Below are positions 24,515 through 39,500 of a stretch of DNA of 64,000 bases, piece by piece. Source of the stretch: Strigops habroptila (taxonomy: Eukaryota; Chordata; Aves; Psittaciformes; Psittacidae); assembly GCF_004027225.2 (NCBI RefSeq), contig NC_046358.1, positions 7,967,284 through 8,031,283 on the forward strand, given 5' to 3'. The notes under the pieces were generated by a model, which saw nothing but the letters and a program-made list of their open reading frames with translations, was not told the DNA's origin and ran no database searches. Position 1 is the stretch's first letter, and each line of letters opens with the position of its first letter. Made by a program: the position numbers and the translations under genes.

Positions 24515-27500
24515 CTATCAACAACATGCATCATCAGAAAATCAGGTACAATCTAGAGGAGTTTAAGTTGCTCTGCGTATGTAAGAACTTGTTAGGCATC
24601 TAGCTCAGCAGCAAACATCTACCAGGCAGAGGGACTAGGATTTCACATCGTAGTCTGTAAGATTTTCACAGACTCCAAATGCAACAGAAATTGATTTATA
24701 CTACAGGCCGGATTTCCGAATTTGGCTGTGGCTTCATGTGGGTGTTTTCCATGCCTGTGTTTTGATTCTCAAAAAACAGCCTTTGAGGAAAGCATTCAAA
24801 CAGTGCAACTTTAGACAACCGATTGGCTCCTTTAATTGGGAGACTGGGTTTTGTTTCAGACCCTGCTGGAGAGACTGGTCAAAACAAAAGCACCTATTGC
24901 AGACTCCTGCTCTGATTCCGTCATCTGTTGGAACGTCTCTCTCTGTTAAGCATAGAGGTAACGCAGTCTTCAGAGCAGACTTTCTTTGAACACACTCCAG
25001 CACTTCAATGTCTTTCTTGGTCACACTATTTCTGTGACGCTGATGACAGAGGAGCAGAACTTTTTGACCTCAGGACAATTTCCCTCTATAGGTGATTGCC
25101 ATATGAGCACAAACAGCACTGATATCTGTTCGAACTAGAGGTACAGAACACCTACCTCAGGAGTGAGCTTTTGCTGGTTAGTCTTTCAGCAGAGTCTCTG
25201 TCTGGAAGCTCCCACAGTCTTGTCTGGGAGGTCTCTGTGTTTGGAACAAAAGGCTGCACCATCGCTGTGGAATGTGATCTGTTACTGTGTCCTGCAGAGT
25301 CAAAGAACACAAATAAAAACCTGCTGAAGTAGTGTTAAAGGCAGATTGCAGTACAACTGAAAGGCTGCTTTGCAAGTCACCCTTGCAGGTCATTACATTG
25401 CAAGGTAGCAGGTGACTTGCGTGCTGCTGTCCAGCAGAGGCAAAAAGTACAGCTGAAAATGCCCCAGACTATGAACACCTTCTCATTCTCTTCTCTTTCT
25501 CTTACCATCATTTGCTAAAAACACAGTTCATTCTTGAAGGAAGTGAGAAAGTACCTATATTATTCTGTAGTGATTGCAGCCAGTCCTCCATCAGTGTCCG
25601 AGAAGGTGCTGCAAAGAAATACTCTGCCCCATCTCTCAGCCTGTAGATAAGGATAGGAGAAGGTGAATTCTAGTTAGTCTTGCCTTGTACTTTCTGTTCT
25701 TGTCTAAGACATTTCAGCTATGCCTCCTAACAACATGCAGTCTTTCATGACTGTAGGTCAGTACAACCATACAGGTAGCTGTGTAGGTTTTTATTAGTGC
25801 ACTTACCGCAACATGAAGGTGTTCTCTTTCCTGATGTAATTTACCAGCCTCTCACATTTGGCACCAGGAATGCTGAGGGACAGGACTGTGGGTGCATTCT
25901 GAAGAAGGATGAAATTAAAATTAAATGTCTTCTGTTCTTTTTCTGCTAGGATTCAATTTCATACCAACTTGCAGGCTGACTACACACACATACTATCTTC
26001 TTCTGCTTCTAACTTTGTAACTAAGATCATGGAACAGGAAGAACCACAGAGGAACGATGGGCTATTGCATTGTATCTTGAAGGTAATTCCTGAATAAGAT
26101 ACTTCTTTTAAGGAATGTGTTTGAAAAAAACATTTTACTAGATTTAATACATAATTAAAGCTTATTAATTCTCTTATAGTTGGTAGCAGTTGAACAATTA
26201 TTGAATTTTCACTCAGTTGACATTTGAAAAATAACTGATTACCCCAGCTCCAAACCAAAGCAAAGGTACCTCTATTATCTTTTAAATGCATTTTAAATAG
26301 ATAAACGTAGAGATTACTAGAAAGATTCAAAACCCAAATTACCTTAGATGCTTCTTTTTCATCATTATAGAAATCAAGCTTTAATCCATCAAGTTTTACG
26401 TAGAAGGATTTCCAAGACCTTGAGCTTGGCTACAAGAATAGAAATGGTAATAGAAATGGTAATAAAATCTAATTATTAGCTATATATTTTATTGGAGTAG
26501 TGAAATCTTTCATGTGCACTTCTACAGAAAGCCAGAAGCTGCCCATACTATTATCACAGAAGCTCTCCTAGTCATGATTATCTCCTAGAAAACCAGAACC
26601 TGCTGTAGTTTCTAGTGTGGGTGATTCAGGAAGGGTCTCTCTGTGAGACAGGACTGAACAAATGACATAACGTGATGCAAGCAAGCATGTACCATGTTGT
26701 GGTTTGCAACATCTTTGAGAGGAGGTGAGTGATCAAAGTTATGTCTATTTTTGGCCACTAAAACCTCCACTTCTTCCCAGCTGGAACACTGGCCCTTGTC
26801 TGCTGGTCACAGTCTAGTTTTCTTGCTTACGTGCAATATCTCAGCAAACACTCCAATGTCTACAGATTGATGGCAAATATTAGAAAATTTCATGCCCTGT
26901 TATGATCATTAGCATGCTGACCTGAGGTGATATTCTTTCCAAATATGAGAATTTAGATTTCAGTTTCATTCAGCCCTGGATAAAACAAGCCACTTCTTCA
27001 AAGATAAACAGAAACCTTAATTCTCTTCTAGCACAATTAGAAATTATATGCACTGGGAGCATTGGAGTGAGGGCTTCCTCTGTCAACAAACCATCACATG
27101 CTCATACAGGGTCTTGAAGCTTGTATTTTATTTCATTTTTTAGTTGATTTTTTTCCCCCAACTCGGTTGAAAACTGTACTTATAATGAGGGGAACATAAT
27201 TAACATGTTCATACAGCCTAGGTTCTGGTTCATAAATCTATTAAATGTAGACAGACCCTGTTCTGCATGATTCCCATGACAGCCAAAAATTCTGTTGTAT
27301 CTTAAGGACTTGTTCAGATGCCAAAATCAGTGGACACTTCATCCATTTTAGTGGCAACTGAATTAAACCCACAGCCCTGAGCTCTTCTTCAGAAAGAGTT
27401 TATCCCAAAGAAGTCAGACCAGATCTAGACTATAACTCAAGTTAAAAATGAATTAACCCAGAGTGATGGCATTTTTTTCTACCTGTTGTCTTCCTGGAAG

Positions 27501-30500
27501 GAGCTGGTCTCTCTTTTCTAGGAATCCCTCCATGTGCTGGAGACTTGCAGAAACCTGGGACATGTAAGAACATTGCTGTTTAACTTTAAAATGGCCCTTA
27601 AATGCATGTTGTAGTTTCGGAAGGTCTTTCTAGAAAAATTCCATACACAGAAACTGGTTGCTACTGCCTCTAGCCTTTGCACTCATAGCTCAGCTATAAA
27701 TCGTCTCTAGTCACATCTCTGATATACTACCTAAATGAAGAGAATTCACATCCTTCTAGAACAATTTGCTCATGAATTTGCTTTATCATAGTGTACTAAT
27801 TAATTAATATTTTTTAATATTGTTAAATACATTTTACAATTTAAATTGCTAGGGTTACTCATACCACCCCTGCAATAATACGGAGTTACACCAATGTGTA
27901 GTGTTGTACTGGGTGTGAGACAAACACATTATTCTCAAAGTGCAAGAAGAGAAGAGAAAAATTGTACCTGTCCATGAGTAAACAATCAGTGCATTTCCTG
28001 TCCGGGTGAGCAAACTGGTTTTGTTTGTTCTAGTCTAGCACCAGGTCAGCTCTTTGGCAAGGGTGCCACTAAGTCCTGCCTCTCTCTGGCTTCTAAACTG
28101 AGTGGACCAGCACCACCACTTCACATAGAGGGTATGGGTAAATCAGCAGTCTTGCTTCTTTGTGAGACAGCATCTCCTGGCTCTTGTTAAGTGCTCTGCC
28201 GAGTATTCAGCATCATGAATAACCAATAGTTTGGGAAAGAAGAACAGACACCAGTACAGTTGTCAAGACCTAGGCTATAAAGCTGAGCAAATTAAAAATG
28301 CTTTTAAGGTAAACCTAGCTGCTTAAGTCAACTATCTTTTTGGGAAGTGTATCAACTGCAAAGGCACATAAAATGCTTCTTACTGTTTGGATCCATGAGT
28401 GTATCCACTGAAATGCCCACTGTATAGTGCTTTTTGTGGCTTTCATGTATTTCCTTACTTTAACTATCACAGGATAGCAGTTTTTCTAGGAGAGAGCCAG
28501 GGATCCCTGGGACTTACCAAAGATGCAGTCTCAAACCTCTCCTTAGAGGAGTTAGACAGCAGTAAGTCTGACGATTGATCTAGTGACCTTTGGCTAGGCT
28601 TGGGTGGAGTTGCCATTAGTTTTGTCTGCAGGTTGGAGAAAGAGGAGCCTGCAGCACTCTTTTCGTGAGGTGATAAAAGGCTTGGGGCAAATGATTCTGA
28701 CAAACTGCTGCTGCGTTGCTGGCTTGTGGGAGTAGGAGATAAAGGAGAGCTTAAAGGACTGTGACTTTCCAAAGATGTAGCTCGTGGGCCCACCAGCTTC
28801 GGTGTAGGAGGAGTGATAATCTCACTGAGCCTCCTCTCAGCTTTCATTTCTGTTTTGTTGCTGCTCAGCACTTCTGGGGCTCTCCCAGCACTGAGCTGTT
28901 GGAATGTTGATGAAGACTTTTCAACAGGAGAGAAAATAGTTTCAAGTGGGGCCCTCCAGGACATGCTGGGTAAGGGCGCGGATGGCAGTGGCGTTGTGCT
29001 CTTTATCTCTATCACTTTTGGTGGTGTGTTCCTTTTGTCAGATGTTTTTCTTTTCAGAGAGGGAACCCGTACAACTTTGCTTTTATCCTTCTGCTCACTC
29101 TCTTCTGTGTCCACTTGTTTCAGAAGATTCCTCTCCCTCTGTAGAACACAGGTATTGCATTTTTTAAAATCACTTTCATTACGTTCATGGGCATTGGCAT
29201 TCTTACAGTTAGAACTGAACTTAATTGCTATATGCTGAGCATTATTTTGTTGCCCAAACCATGAATACTGATGGCAGTTAACCTCGAATGCAGTGAATCC
29301 TGCCCTTGCTAAGTTCTCTAGAGGCTGAGTCTTTTATAAGATCTAGAGAAGCTCTGCTGCTCTTCTGTGACACTGCTGCTTTACATTTGGAAAGGAACAA
29401 CTTTCCTACAAATGTTCCTACATTTGCTGTAGGAACAGCGAGTATGAGGGAGTTTTTCATGGAATTTTAGAGTGGAGGACCTTTGTCCATTCAATCAATC
29501 TGCAAACTGAAAAAGAGGCAGACTCAGCTAAGCTAATTTTTAGCCTAGTGCCAAGCACAAAAGCTATGTTTTGCTGGTAATTTCAGGAAAACAATTTAAA
29601 AAACCATTGAACCATCTGGGATGCTGACTGAATATTTTTGGTACTTAATAGAATCCACTGTAGAACTCTGATACCAGAAGGAAAAAAGGCCTATCTCTGC
29701 CGTGGTCTCCCATTATTTTCAGCCCTTTGCAATCCTCCAGCACTCTCAGGGGACTGCATCTCACTACTGAAATCCTGAATGAATCAAAATCTCTCCATCC
29801 GTACAGCAAGGAATCACCCTGTTCTCACAGCAATGCATGCTACATATCCTTTTTGCTGTTCCTGGCAGAACAAAGTTTCCACTTCTCCCCTAGAACTTTT
29901 GCAAGCTGGTTGGACTCTTTTGATCCACATACAAGTCTTGTTCTCAGCTGCTCTATCTGCAAAAACTCAGCTTTGGTCACTCATTTACTCCCTCTGAGCA
30001 CAGGAGTTCATTCTTACATGGAATGACTGAGCTCCAAACATTCAAGGGCCCGCATTATCCTGTTTCGTATGCAGCTCATTAACCTTCCGCTTCTTACCTT
30101 AGTTTTCCTGCTGAGCTGAGCAAATTTCTCCTCCTGTGCTGCAAGCATCTTCTCAAAATCATGGTGTTTCTTCAGTAATCCCTCTACTTCAGATACTGAG
30201 TCCTGAATGGAAAAATCATCAGATACATAAGTCCAAAATCAAGTCATCAGAAGAGATTATGCCTATTATCTTCAGATTACCCATTCTGTTAAGCCAAATG
30301 ATGATTCTAAAATTTTTGTCATTAAATGTCTAAACCCCTGGTAATGTGTGAAAAATCTTAATTTACACTTAAAAAAATACCTGTAGCTTTCAGTCCATCT
30401 GCTGTACATTAAAAAACAGAGCTCAAATAACAACCTTCTTTTTTTCTGCAAAGCCACGTGGTACCATGGCTTCCAACTATAACTGTTTACATACGGATTA

Positions 30501-33500
30501 AGTACTTGAATTCCAGCTTGTGCTAGACACATTCCTGCCCCACAACACATGCATCTTAAACCTCTGTCTGGCTCTCTGCTTAGTTTTTAATACCTAAGTT
30601 TATGACATTGTTTTCCCATCTTATAAACCATCAGAAGACAGTCAACAGTGAGATTAAAAAACCTATGGAAGCTGGTGTTTAAATAGGAATTCACAAGCTA
30701 GCTATCAAGCCATTTGTGCAGAACGTTCTACTGTCCCACAGGAGGTGGGAAAAAACCCTTTTTCCTTTCAAAACAGGCTCTCAGCATGTCAGGGAAGGTT
30801 GAACCCTCTGCAAGTTATCTTAATATGTGAAAAAATGGTCTGGAATTCTTCCCAGTCTTCTACCACCCCCTGGAGCCCAGCACTATGTCAAATGCAGCAA
30901 CTACCCTGGGCTCACTTCTGTCAGAGGACAGAGCTCCTGCCCTTTGTAATCTCAAGGGTGCGCATTACTGTTTAGATGATTGTGATTAACTTCAGGCCCA
31001 AGCTGATATATGGTTCGAGCACTCTGTATATACAGTAGCAGGCATTCCAATAGTGTTGCACTGTCTTTACTCACCCCATAGGTAGGGTCTGAAAGAAAGC
31101 TCTCCTTGGCAGCCAGCCATGCTTCTGCTTGTTCTAGCTCTCTGCGGAGCAATTGAATCTCCCAGTTTTCCTCATACAACTCTTTCCTCATGTCCCAGCT
31201 CTCCTTTACCTTCTTCATGAGCTCTGACAGCTCTAACAGTTTTTCTTCAATCTAGAAAAATAACATTTGTAATGCCAGGAGGTGAAAAATCCAATCAGAG
31301 TTTCATGTCACAGCCAACTAGCATGTAATTTGCCCTCATGATCCAAAAGATGACCTCTAGATAACTTTGTGCTGTTAACATAGCTTAGAAAGGATGTCTG
31401 AGTCCTTGTATTTCTTACTTGAATTCATTTAGCCTGAATGTTGTACAGCTATATATTATAATTGTATGCATATTCCACATACTGTAGAAACAATATTCTG
31501 ATTTATGCTTTCCCATGATGAAAATTTATACCCAGGCAATTTGTATATGACAAAACTAGAGAGAACAAAAAGATTCAACAAATATATCCATTTATGGGAA
31601 GGCAACAACTGAGCGCTTTAAAATGGAAACTTCTCTAATTTTTTCTACAACAGAAGTGATGTAATCTTGCATAAATTCTGAAGATGTTTTTGATGGTGTG
31701 ATATCTGGATCTATAAGTATCAAGACAAGCTTGGGATCACTGCAAAGGTCAAAGTCTAAAGGTACATAGATAACAGGATCACACAAATTTTAACATTCTA
31801 GCCCCTTTGGCTTTATAATATTTCTGAAGAATTACGTATCTTCTGGTGTACATATCTTCAGGGACATCAGTCCATCCTGTAATTGATTGGTTTGTGATGT
31901 ATTTTATCCTAGGATATGTGTAGTTAAATGCTCAAGTCTCATATATGTACCACATCTTTTCTGTGGAATAGTGGTACCTCCCTCCCCCTCACACAGCCAT
32001 AATCAATCCAGTGACTATTCTTTTAAGGTCAGCTTCAGAAGCAGTTTTTAGAGGAGAAAGAGCTTTAAAAAGGTGTTTTCTTTTTCTACATGTCACATGA
32101 AGACTGCAGTTTTTAATAGAAGAGAACCTGACGTTCCTGTTTATTTCTTCTGTTTTGAAAGAAGAGACAAAGCTGCATCCTTCCTGTTCAATGTCTTTTT
32201 GTTCACTTTTGCTTGTAAAATATTTAACTCCACACACCTCCGCAGACATGAAATGCCCATTCTTTATCAGGTCACCTCCTGCCCGCTGAATTTCTTCGTA
32301 TTTTAGCCATTGCTTCTCTATCTCCCGCTTGTATTCCTCATGACGCTTGATAAGCAGTTCAGCTCCCAGGACATCATTTGCCAGCTCCTCGGATATCACT
32401 AGTGCGTGCATCTCATTGGCCCAGGCCCTACAGAATAAAGTCAAAAGGGAGAAAAGGGAAGGAATCTGAGTCTGTTGATTACTCAGGAATGCACACATCC
32501 TATGGCTGTGGATGCATGTGTACAGACTTCTGTTGCTCATGAAATATATGAATATACAAATACAATGATGAGGATTCACTCACACATCTATGCATTTTTA
32601 TAACCTGATATAGTATTCCCAGCGCTGTTTCAATAAACAGCTTGTGAGGAAAGTAGCTGCAGCATCTTTCAACTTTCACTTTCACTTTCAATGCTTAAGC
32701 AAGTTCTACCCTATTCTAGAACTGGAGGCACTAATGTCTCTGCAGGTGTACAAATTACTTGACCATCTAGCAGAGACTCTCCCATCTTCCTGCAGAATCA
32801 ACAGTAATTTCAGTTGGAATTGTGAGACTACCAAATCTATCCAGAGTGACCAAATACTCCAAGACTGTTTCGGAAATAGTCTAAAAATGTGGGTTTGTCA
32901 CACACACTGTGCTGGAGTGGCATGGTCACCTCTGATGTGTGGTAGAATCTGTGAGGTGCTGTTGAGAAGATGGCACGTATTACTCAAAGAGATTTGCAAG
33001 CAAGCTGTAGAGCACCTGGGACAGCAGTCAAATGACTAATGTATAATTTAGAAAGATCCTATATGGGAAAGAGAAGAAATAAGGCCCACTGCCAAACTCA
33101 AGGGGCCAACACATACATCAGCTCCCTGCAGTCATTGAAGTAGAGCTGGACTTGTTCTGCCTGGCTCAGTCGTGCTTTCCTCTCCAGAAACTTCTTGTCC
33201 AGGTTTTCCCAGCACTCATCCACATCTGTGAGTCTCTCCATGATGTTTTCCTTGACTTGAGGGTATGTGCGGCTAAGGTGCCAAGCCTCTCCCCGAATCC
33301 GTTCCAGCTCTTTTGTGATGGCTCCTAGATCTCTCTGGAAGAGCGATGGAATGGATTGTAAGACCAAGTCACTATTTACATCTGTCAAAAGCAGATTTTT
33401 AAGATGGTGTATATCTTTTCTAACCGCTGGCTGCACAAAGGCTGAAAACATGACTCTCTCAAGACTTTTCCTCTCAGTTTTGTCCTAATGCCTTTTAACA

Positions 33501-36500
33501 TCAAACAGCATCATCAAACAGCAAAGAATCTTCTTTAAATGTGACATACTGATTATTTGGTAAGTGTGGAGCTGAAGTCTCTTATAGTTCAGATGACACC
33601 TTTGTAATTATAATTTGGAATAGATTTTAGAAGAGAAGCTAATCCTTAGAAGCAAGAGCATTAATAATATAATATCACAATATTAAAAACAGGAGGAAAA
33701 GGTCACCTCTTCTGTGAACCACCAAGAATATTTCAGGGTACAAGAAATTTATCTTTTGTTGACCTGCAAACCAGTCACTTGGGAGGATTTCAAATCAAGC
33801 ATCAATCTCTTTTTTATTCCTGTCATTTATGCTTTTTTGCCACTGCTTCATGACAGATATCCTTACCTTTACTCCCTCAAGCTGGCTGAGAAGTGTTTGT
33901 ACACCTGGAAGATCATATCCATAATCTTCTATATCCACCACTGCCTCTTTTTCCTGCATCCAGCCCTTTACTTCATCCACATCATGATCATACTGGTGAA
34001 CTTGCTGGGCTGCTCTTAGATTCTGGTATAAAGAAACAATTTAATGGTAATACTATATATCATGCCTGCAGCACAAAAAAGACAACCCTCATATGTCCTA
34101 AGGCAACACCGACTGGAGTGGGAGAGAAATACCTTCCCAATAAAGTTACCTGAAAGTGAGGTGTTCAAGCTAACCTAATTTCCCCAAGTTATCTTCATCA
34201 ATGTAAAGAAATAAATGTCTCCAAAGAGAAATTTATCCCTGCATAAGATGAATGATCAAGATGGAGAGCATGAATTGCCCCCTAAGGGTAGGTCTCTCAG
34301 CCACAGAAAGCATCCTAAAAAACTTGCTTGGAATACAGGCCTGCACTGCAAACAGTGACAGTAAGCAGAGCTAAGTGAAAATTAGGTCTTTCTGAAATAA
34401 GAGAATTAAAATATGTTCTAATACTATTTTACATTTAAACTATATATTAGCAATTGTCATGCAGGTACTGCTGTTAACAGCTTGAGCTACTTCATTGGCA
34501 AAATGTGTATGTAACAGGAGTGCAGAAAAGAGTTGAGGACATCTGACATTTTTTGTTCCCCTTAAAACAAACGAAAATGTTGAGTTCTGTGTGTCGTCTC
34601 TGATTTTCCAAACTCATCTGTGACTGCAGTTTCAAGAGACAGGGTGAGATGATTTAACAGCTGACTGCTGCCAAAGAGTAGGGCTTTTGGCTGTGTTCTC
34701 TATCACCTTTTCTTCCATACCCCCTCTTGGACTTCAAGTAACTAAATGAGCAAAAAATCTGGAGAGTTTTAATCTTGTTTAATAAGCTGAAGTAGTTCAA
34801 TGAAGAGTCTGATGAGTGCCAGAGCCGGCCTCCTATTAGTGGTGGTAAAACATTAGCCTGGTTTAGTTTTTCAAGAAACCAGAGCTAGCAGTGAATTAAG
34901 GAAAATATAATTACTCTAGGCTGATAAATAACTTTCAAGTATAAGCCTTGCCAGGAACAGTAGGGTAAGCAGTGGCTATAAGGGGAAATGGATCAAGAAA
35001 GAACAGAACAGAATACACCCATTGCTCTTACAAACCTTGTGTTTCAATGTGAACAATGGACTGGTTTGGGAAAGGAAGAAGGAGATGAGAAACTGCAGGG
35101 AATTCAATGCCCCAGTTTTTCTTATACTTCCTACCTCTGTCCTTGTCTGCATGGCATGGCATAGTTTCTCCCACATCTCATTGACTTGCTTTGTTCTCTT
35201 CTGGATAATGTCCATCTTCCTGTGGCCTTCCTTCTCTAGTTTAGATGCTAACTCATTTAAGGAGACAACTTTGGAATGTCCCAGAGGTTTCACCTCATTT
35301 ACAAAATCTTTAAACTTTTCCTCCATCACCTGCAAGATAAATGGGACAAAGATTTAGATATAAGAATTTCTGCCTACTTTTATGAGAGAGGCAGAAGGGA
35401 TCACTTGCTGTGTACCGTATAACACAAAAGCTATGTATTGCAATCTACAAGTGAAAATCATTTGATAAAACCCAAATGATTCGGAGTCAGAAGAAGGAAT
35501 CTATTGTCTTGATCATTTAACATGTTAAGTCGCAGAGAAAAATCACCCACATACTGACATGCTGCCCAGATCAGAAGCTAAAAAACATAACCTGCAACAG
35601 TTGTTGAGGAGTGAATATTATGAATTATACCTCTCTGCACTGTGTGCCCTGAGGAGAAACTTATCCTTGAAATCAGCAGCTAGAAGTGTGAATGCTGCAT
35701 CCCAGAGTTCTCCACTGAAATTGTTACAAGATTATGGGCCTGGTCACATCAAATTTTTTGAGCCGCGTCAAGTTTATAATCAGAAGCAGCAATGAAGCAT
35801 GCTGACCTCACCTTATCCCAAGAAAAAGCTAACTTTCTCATGTACGTTCTTTTTCTATTGGAGGATGCTACCTCAGATAGCCCTGTATAAGCAGACAGAA
35901 ACTAGTCTAAGTTCTTGCTGTAAAGATAACTGGTTTGCTTAGCTTTTGTCACTGTAACACACTTTACTGCCAGCAACTACACAAAACCTGCAGCAAATAT
36001 ATTCCTGCTTTGCCACAAAATACATACAATACTTTTTATTTTCTTTTACCTCAACATCATCTAAGTCCTGCCCATAGTCATCGGACTCCGCTACAGACTG
36101 TTTACTGGAAAGCCATGCTTCCACCAACTGGAATTCTCTTTCAAACTGGTAGAGCTGGAATTGTTCTTGTAGGCGCTTTCTCTGGATCTCAGCTTTCTGT
36201 AGGAGAGACTGATAGTCTGCTAGGATCCCCTGGAGCTTTGAAAGTATGGTTGGACTGCAAAGAACAAGAATCACAAGGTATGTCTTTGTTCTACTGTTCT
36301 TTTTGAACATTGTTTTTCCTGACAGATTGAATTTGCAACACGTTCAAAATACAGAAGAAACAAGATAACATCATGGAGTGAGTTATGCCAAGCTGTTAAA
36401 ACCAGCTAGTTCAGGAAATTAAAATATCTCATACAAATGGTTGCTCTTTTCAATTCCTCTTCCCCAGACATAAAAGCAAACTGGCAATGAAAAACTGAAC

Positions 36501-39500
36501 TGTCAAGAATGTCTGTTTCCTTTCTCAAGCACAGAGGTTTTTGAACCTTTATGGTAAATGAGAATTAGATGATAGTTCCTAGGAATAGACAATGGACAAA
36601 GCAGCTGATCTGCACTTATTGTCCTGCTGTTAAAAAACAATAGTCATGAAAACATTAAAACAATCATCACGTTTTTTGGGGACTGAGTGTGAGTGATGGT
36701 GGTGAAGGAGGGATTGATGTCCCTGAAGTCATATTTCTGAGCGAGCCCCCAAACAGTGGCTGAAGGCTGAACTTTTCCATATTTGCCTTCTCTGGGCATT
36801 ACTGTTGGACCTGGTGCAGAAGCCTGTTTTCACTTTCCTACCTTTCTGGGCTGTCTTTGTTTATTAAGCTGGCACCTGTCTCCTGTACTTTCTCAATCCG
36901 GGGCCTGAAACCATCCATGTCCAGCTTGGTAGCTTCAAGTTTACGAAGTAAAGCTTGTGTGGATTCTTCATTCTTCCCATAATCAGAGGTCTCCAGAATG
37001 AAACTCCTCTCCGCCAGCCATGCCTCCACCTCCAATAGCTGCATAAAATACAGGGATGAGCCTGAACACAGCTGTGATGTAAGTCAAGACAAAGAAAACT
37101 GGAAAGCAGTGGTGCCCAAAAAGACACATCAGTGAAAACAGAGAGGGGCTTATGTGCCTCTCTGTAATGCAATCTAGCAGAAACTATTTAAAAAAATGTG
37201 TACCCAGAACTCAGTAATTAGTTACATGTTTATCCCTCACTGTAGTTAGTTGGAAAAGTAACTGTTATTTCTCCACTGTATATTTACCAGATATGAAAAA
37301 TCAGGACAGGATGACTTTTGCTCCTATCTCAGCACTTGCATCCATTCAATAACATAGGTATTGGTTCTTTTAAATGAAAACAGGCCAAACTAAATTTCTC
37401 GTGAACCATCTTTACCTCATTCAGGAACAGATGGGCCTCATATGACTGCATGAGCCGCTGTCTCCTCTCTTGAGCTTCTGCCTTCAATGTTTCTACAGAA
37501 GTCTCAAGCTCCTTTAGATGCTCCATGATCTTGCGAGAGGCTGAGTGACCTCCTCTTACCAGTTTCTGCCCTGTACTGAGCACTGCTTTGGTCAAAGCAT
37601 CCCGACTGCTTATCTCATTCTCCAAAATCTAGAAAGAGTAGAGAGTAAAATGACAGACTGGAAATAAAAGCCATGGATATTTCTACAGCAGATAATGTAG
37701 TCATGTAATTCCATTATAAATTTATTTTCTATACACAAAGATGGGTCAGAGGTGCAAAGTCCAATTGAATGCTCTAAGTGGGGTGGGGGAGTTTTTTGGG
37801 GTGAAGTAGCGAGTATAGAAATCAAATATAGGCTTGAAGTTTGGACCTCAGTGTGGAGGGAAGAGGTTCTAACAACAAACCTCTCATCTGTAGATTCCAC
37901 TGAAATATACCCACTTCCATCCCATCACATGGTGTTTCTTGAATTGAAATGTGTCTAGGGAAGAACAATTAATTCACCTGCTTATCAGTATTTATCACTT
38001 GCTAATGCCTTTGTAGAAGATGCAGCTTTGCATAACAGCCATTGCAAACACTGTGGGTACACATTCTACCAGGTAGCCAAGAGGACAAGGAGGGAAGAAA
38101 ACATCCCGAACCAGTTCTCAAAGACTTTACTTGAAATTAATATTTGAAGACTGGTAGATTTTAAAACCATATGCATATCCATATACACCCTCATATGATA
38201 TTTGCATGGGTGGGCAAGGACCATACCAATTTGCACGTGGGCAGATGTGCATTTCACAGCTAACTCTGCCTGAGCACGTTGAGCACAATCAAACCAACCC
38301 CCATCATTTTACAGTTGTTCTGTTTATTTTCATAGCTATAAAGCAGGCAGTTTCAGTGTTAGACTGCAGAGCTCTGTAATGCAGAAGAGATGCCCTCTTT
38401 GAGGGGAGGAGCTGCTTTTTCAACTGAGGTATGAGACTTGGCTGGAAAAGAGCTCTGATTCTAATCATGCCTTTAAGTCCCCCCTATTAATTTCAAGACA
38501 GACACTATGTTGTTGAAAAGTGACACCATATCTGACCCCAGCAGAATGGAATCCAGTGGCAAAGATTATAAAACATCTTGTACTGTGTATTAATAATAAA
38601 CTAGCAGCATGAAGAACAACTTCGCAGTTGAACATTTAGGAACGTGTATTCACAGTACTTAATTTCTAACAACAGGAATTAAAAGGAAGGAAACCAAAAA
38701 GTGAGAGGAAAGGGAGGGAGAGGAAACTCTGTTCCAAGCCAAGCAGCTGTGTGTACACGTATTATATTTGTCTGCAAATGCATTTTAGCAAGACAGTATT
38801 TATTTATTTTAGGTCGATACATTTCATGCTCAATCTCTTTGGTGGTAACAAACCAAAAACTGCAAATCTGGCTCACTAAAACAAACAATAGAGGGTGGAA
38901 CAGATAGTATATTGAGTTCCGGACTGTTATGTTACCTCTGACATTTGTTTGCCTGTAAGCTAACATTAAAAGAGAGGTGTAGAGACTCTGGCTAGTAAAA
39001 CACTAAGAATTCAAAACTTATATTTTAATCCTGATTCCAGAAGAATAAAAAGCGAAATAGCAGGAAGATTTGGCATTTTATTATACACTGGTATTATGGT
39101 CTGTATCTCCCATTCTTGCAGTTTATTGAAATATCCTGAGACCTGGCCAATTAACAGAAAGAAAATTGCAACCTAAAGCAGTATCTCCACTGTTCCTTCA
39201 GTTAGACCACATATTTCCTCAGATTAATTCAGCTCAAACATTCCTTTCTACTGCGACCTTACCACGACAATCAGCTCCTCATTTTTTTGAGGTAAGAGGA
39301 GTAATTGCGCACATAACATTTTAATCTTGATGAAACAAGATTTTTGTTCTTACTGTCTTAGGTCAAAATCACGAACTGCATCTTGCTTACATACAGAATT
39401 TTTTACAAAGATGAGAATTACACTGTATACTAAGAAGGTGCAAACTATTCAGAATATACACATGGGTCTTACTCAGGAATATTCAGGAAGATGCATTTAA

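Noticed and set aside
28813..29238. 141-codon plus-strand open frame
   Set aside because: It is the antisense shadow of the SPTBN5 linker exon, whose own frame has splice sites and a matching PH exon.
30745..30975. Plus-strand frame in an SPTBN5 intron
   Set aside because: No splice or sequence support; adjacent to a true minus-strand exon.
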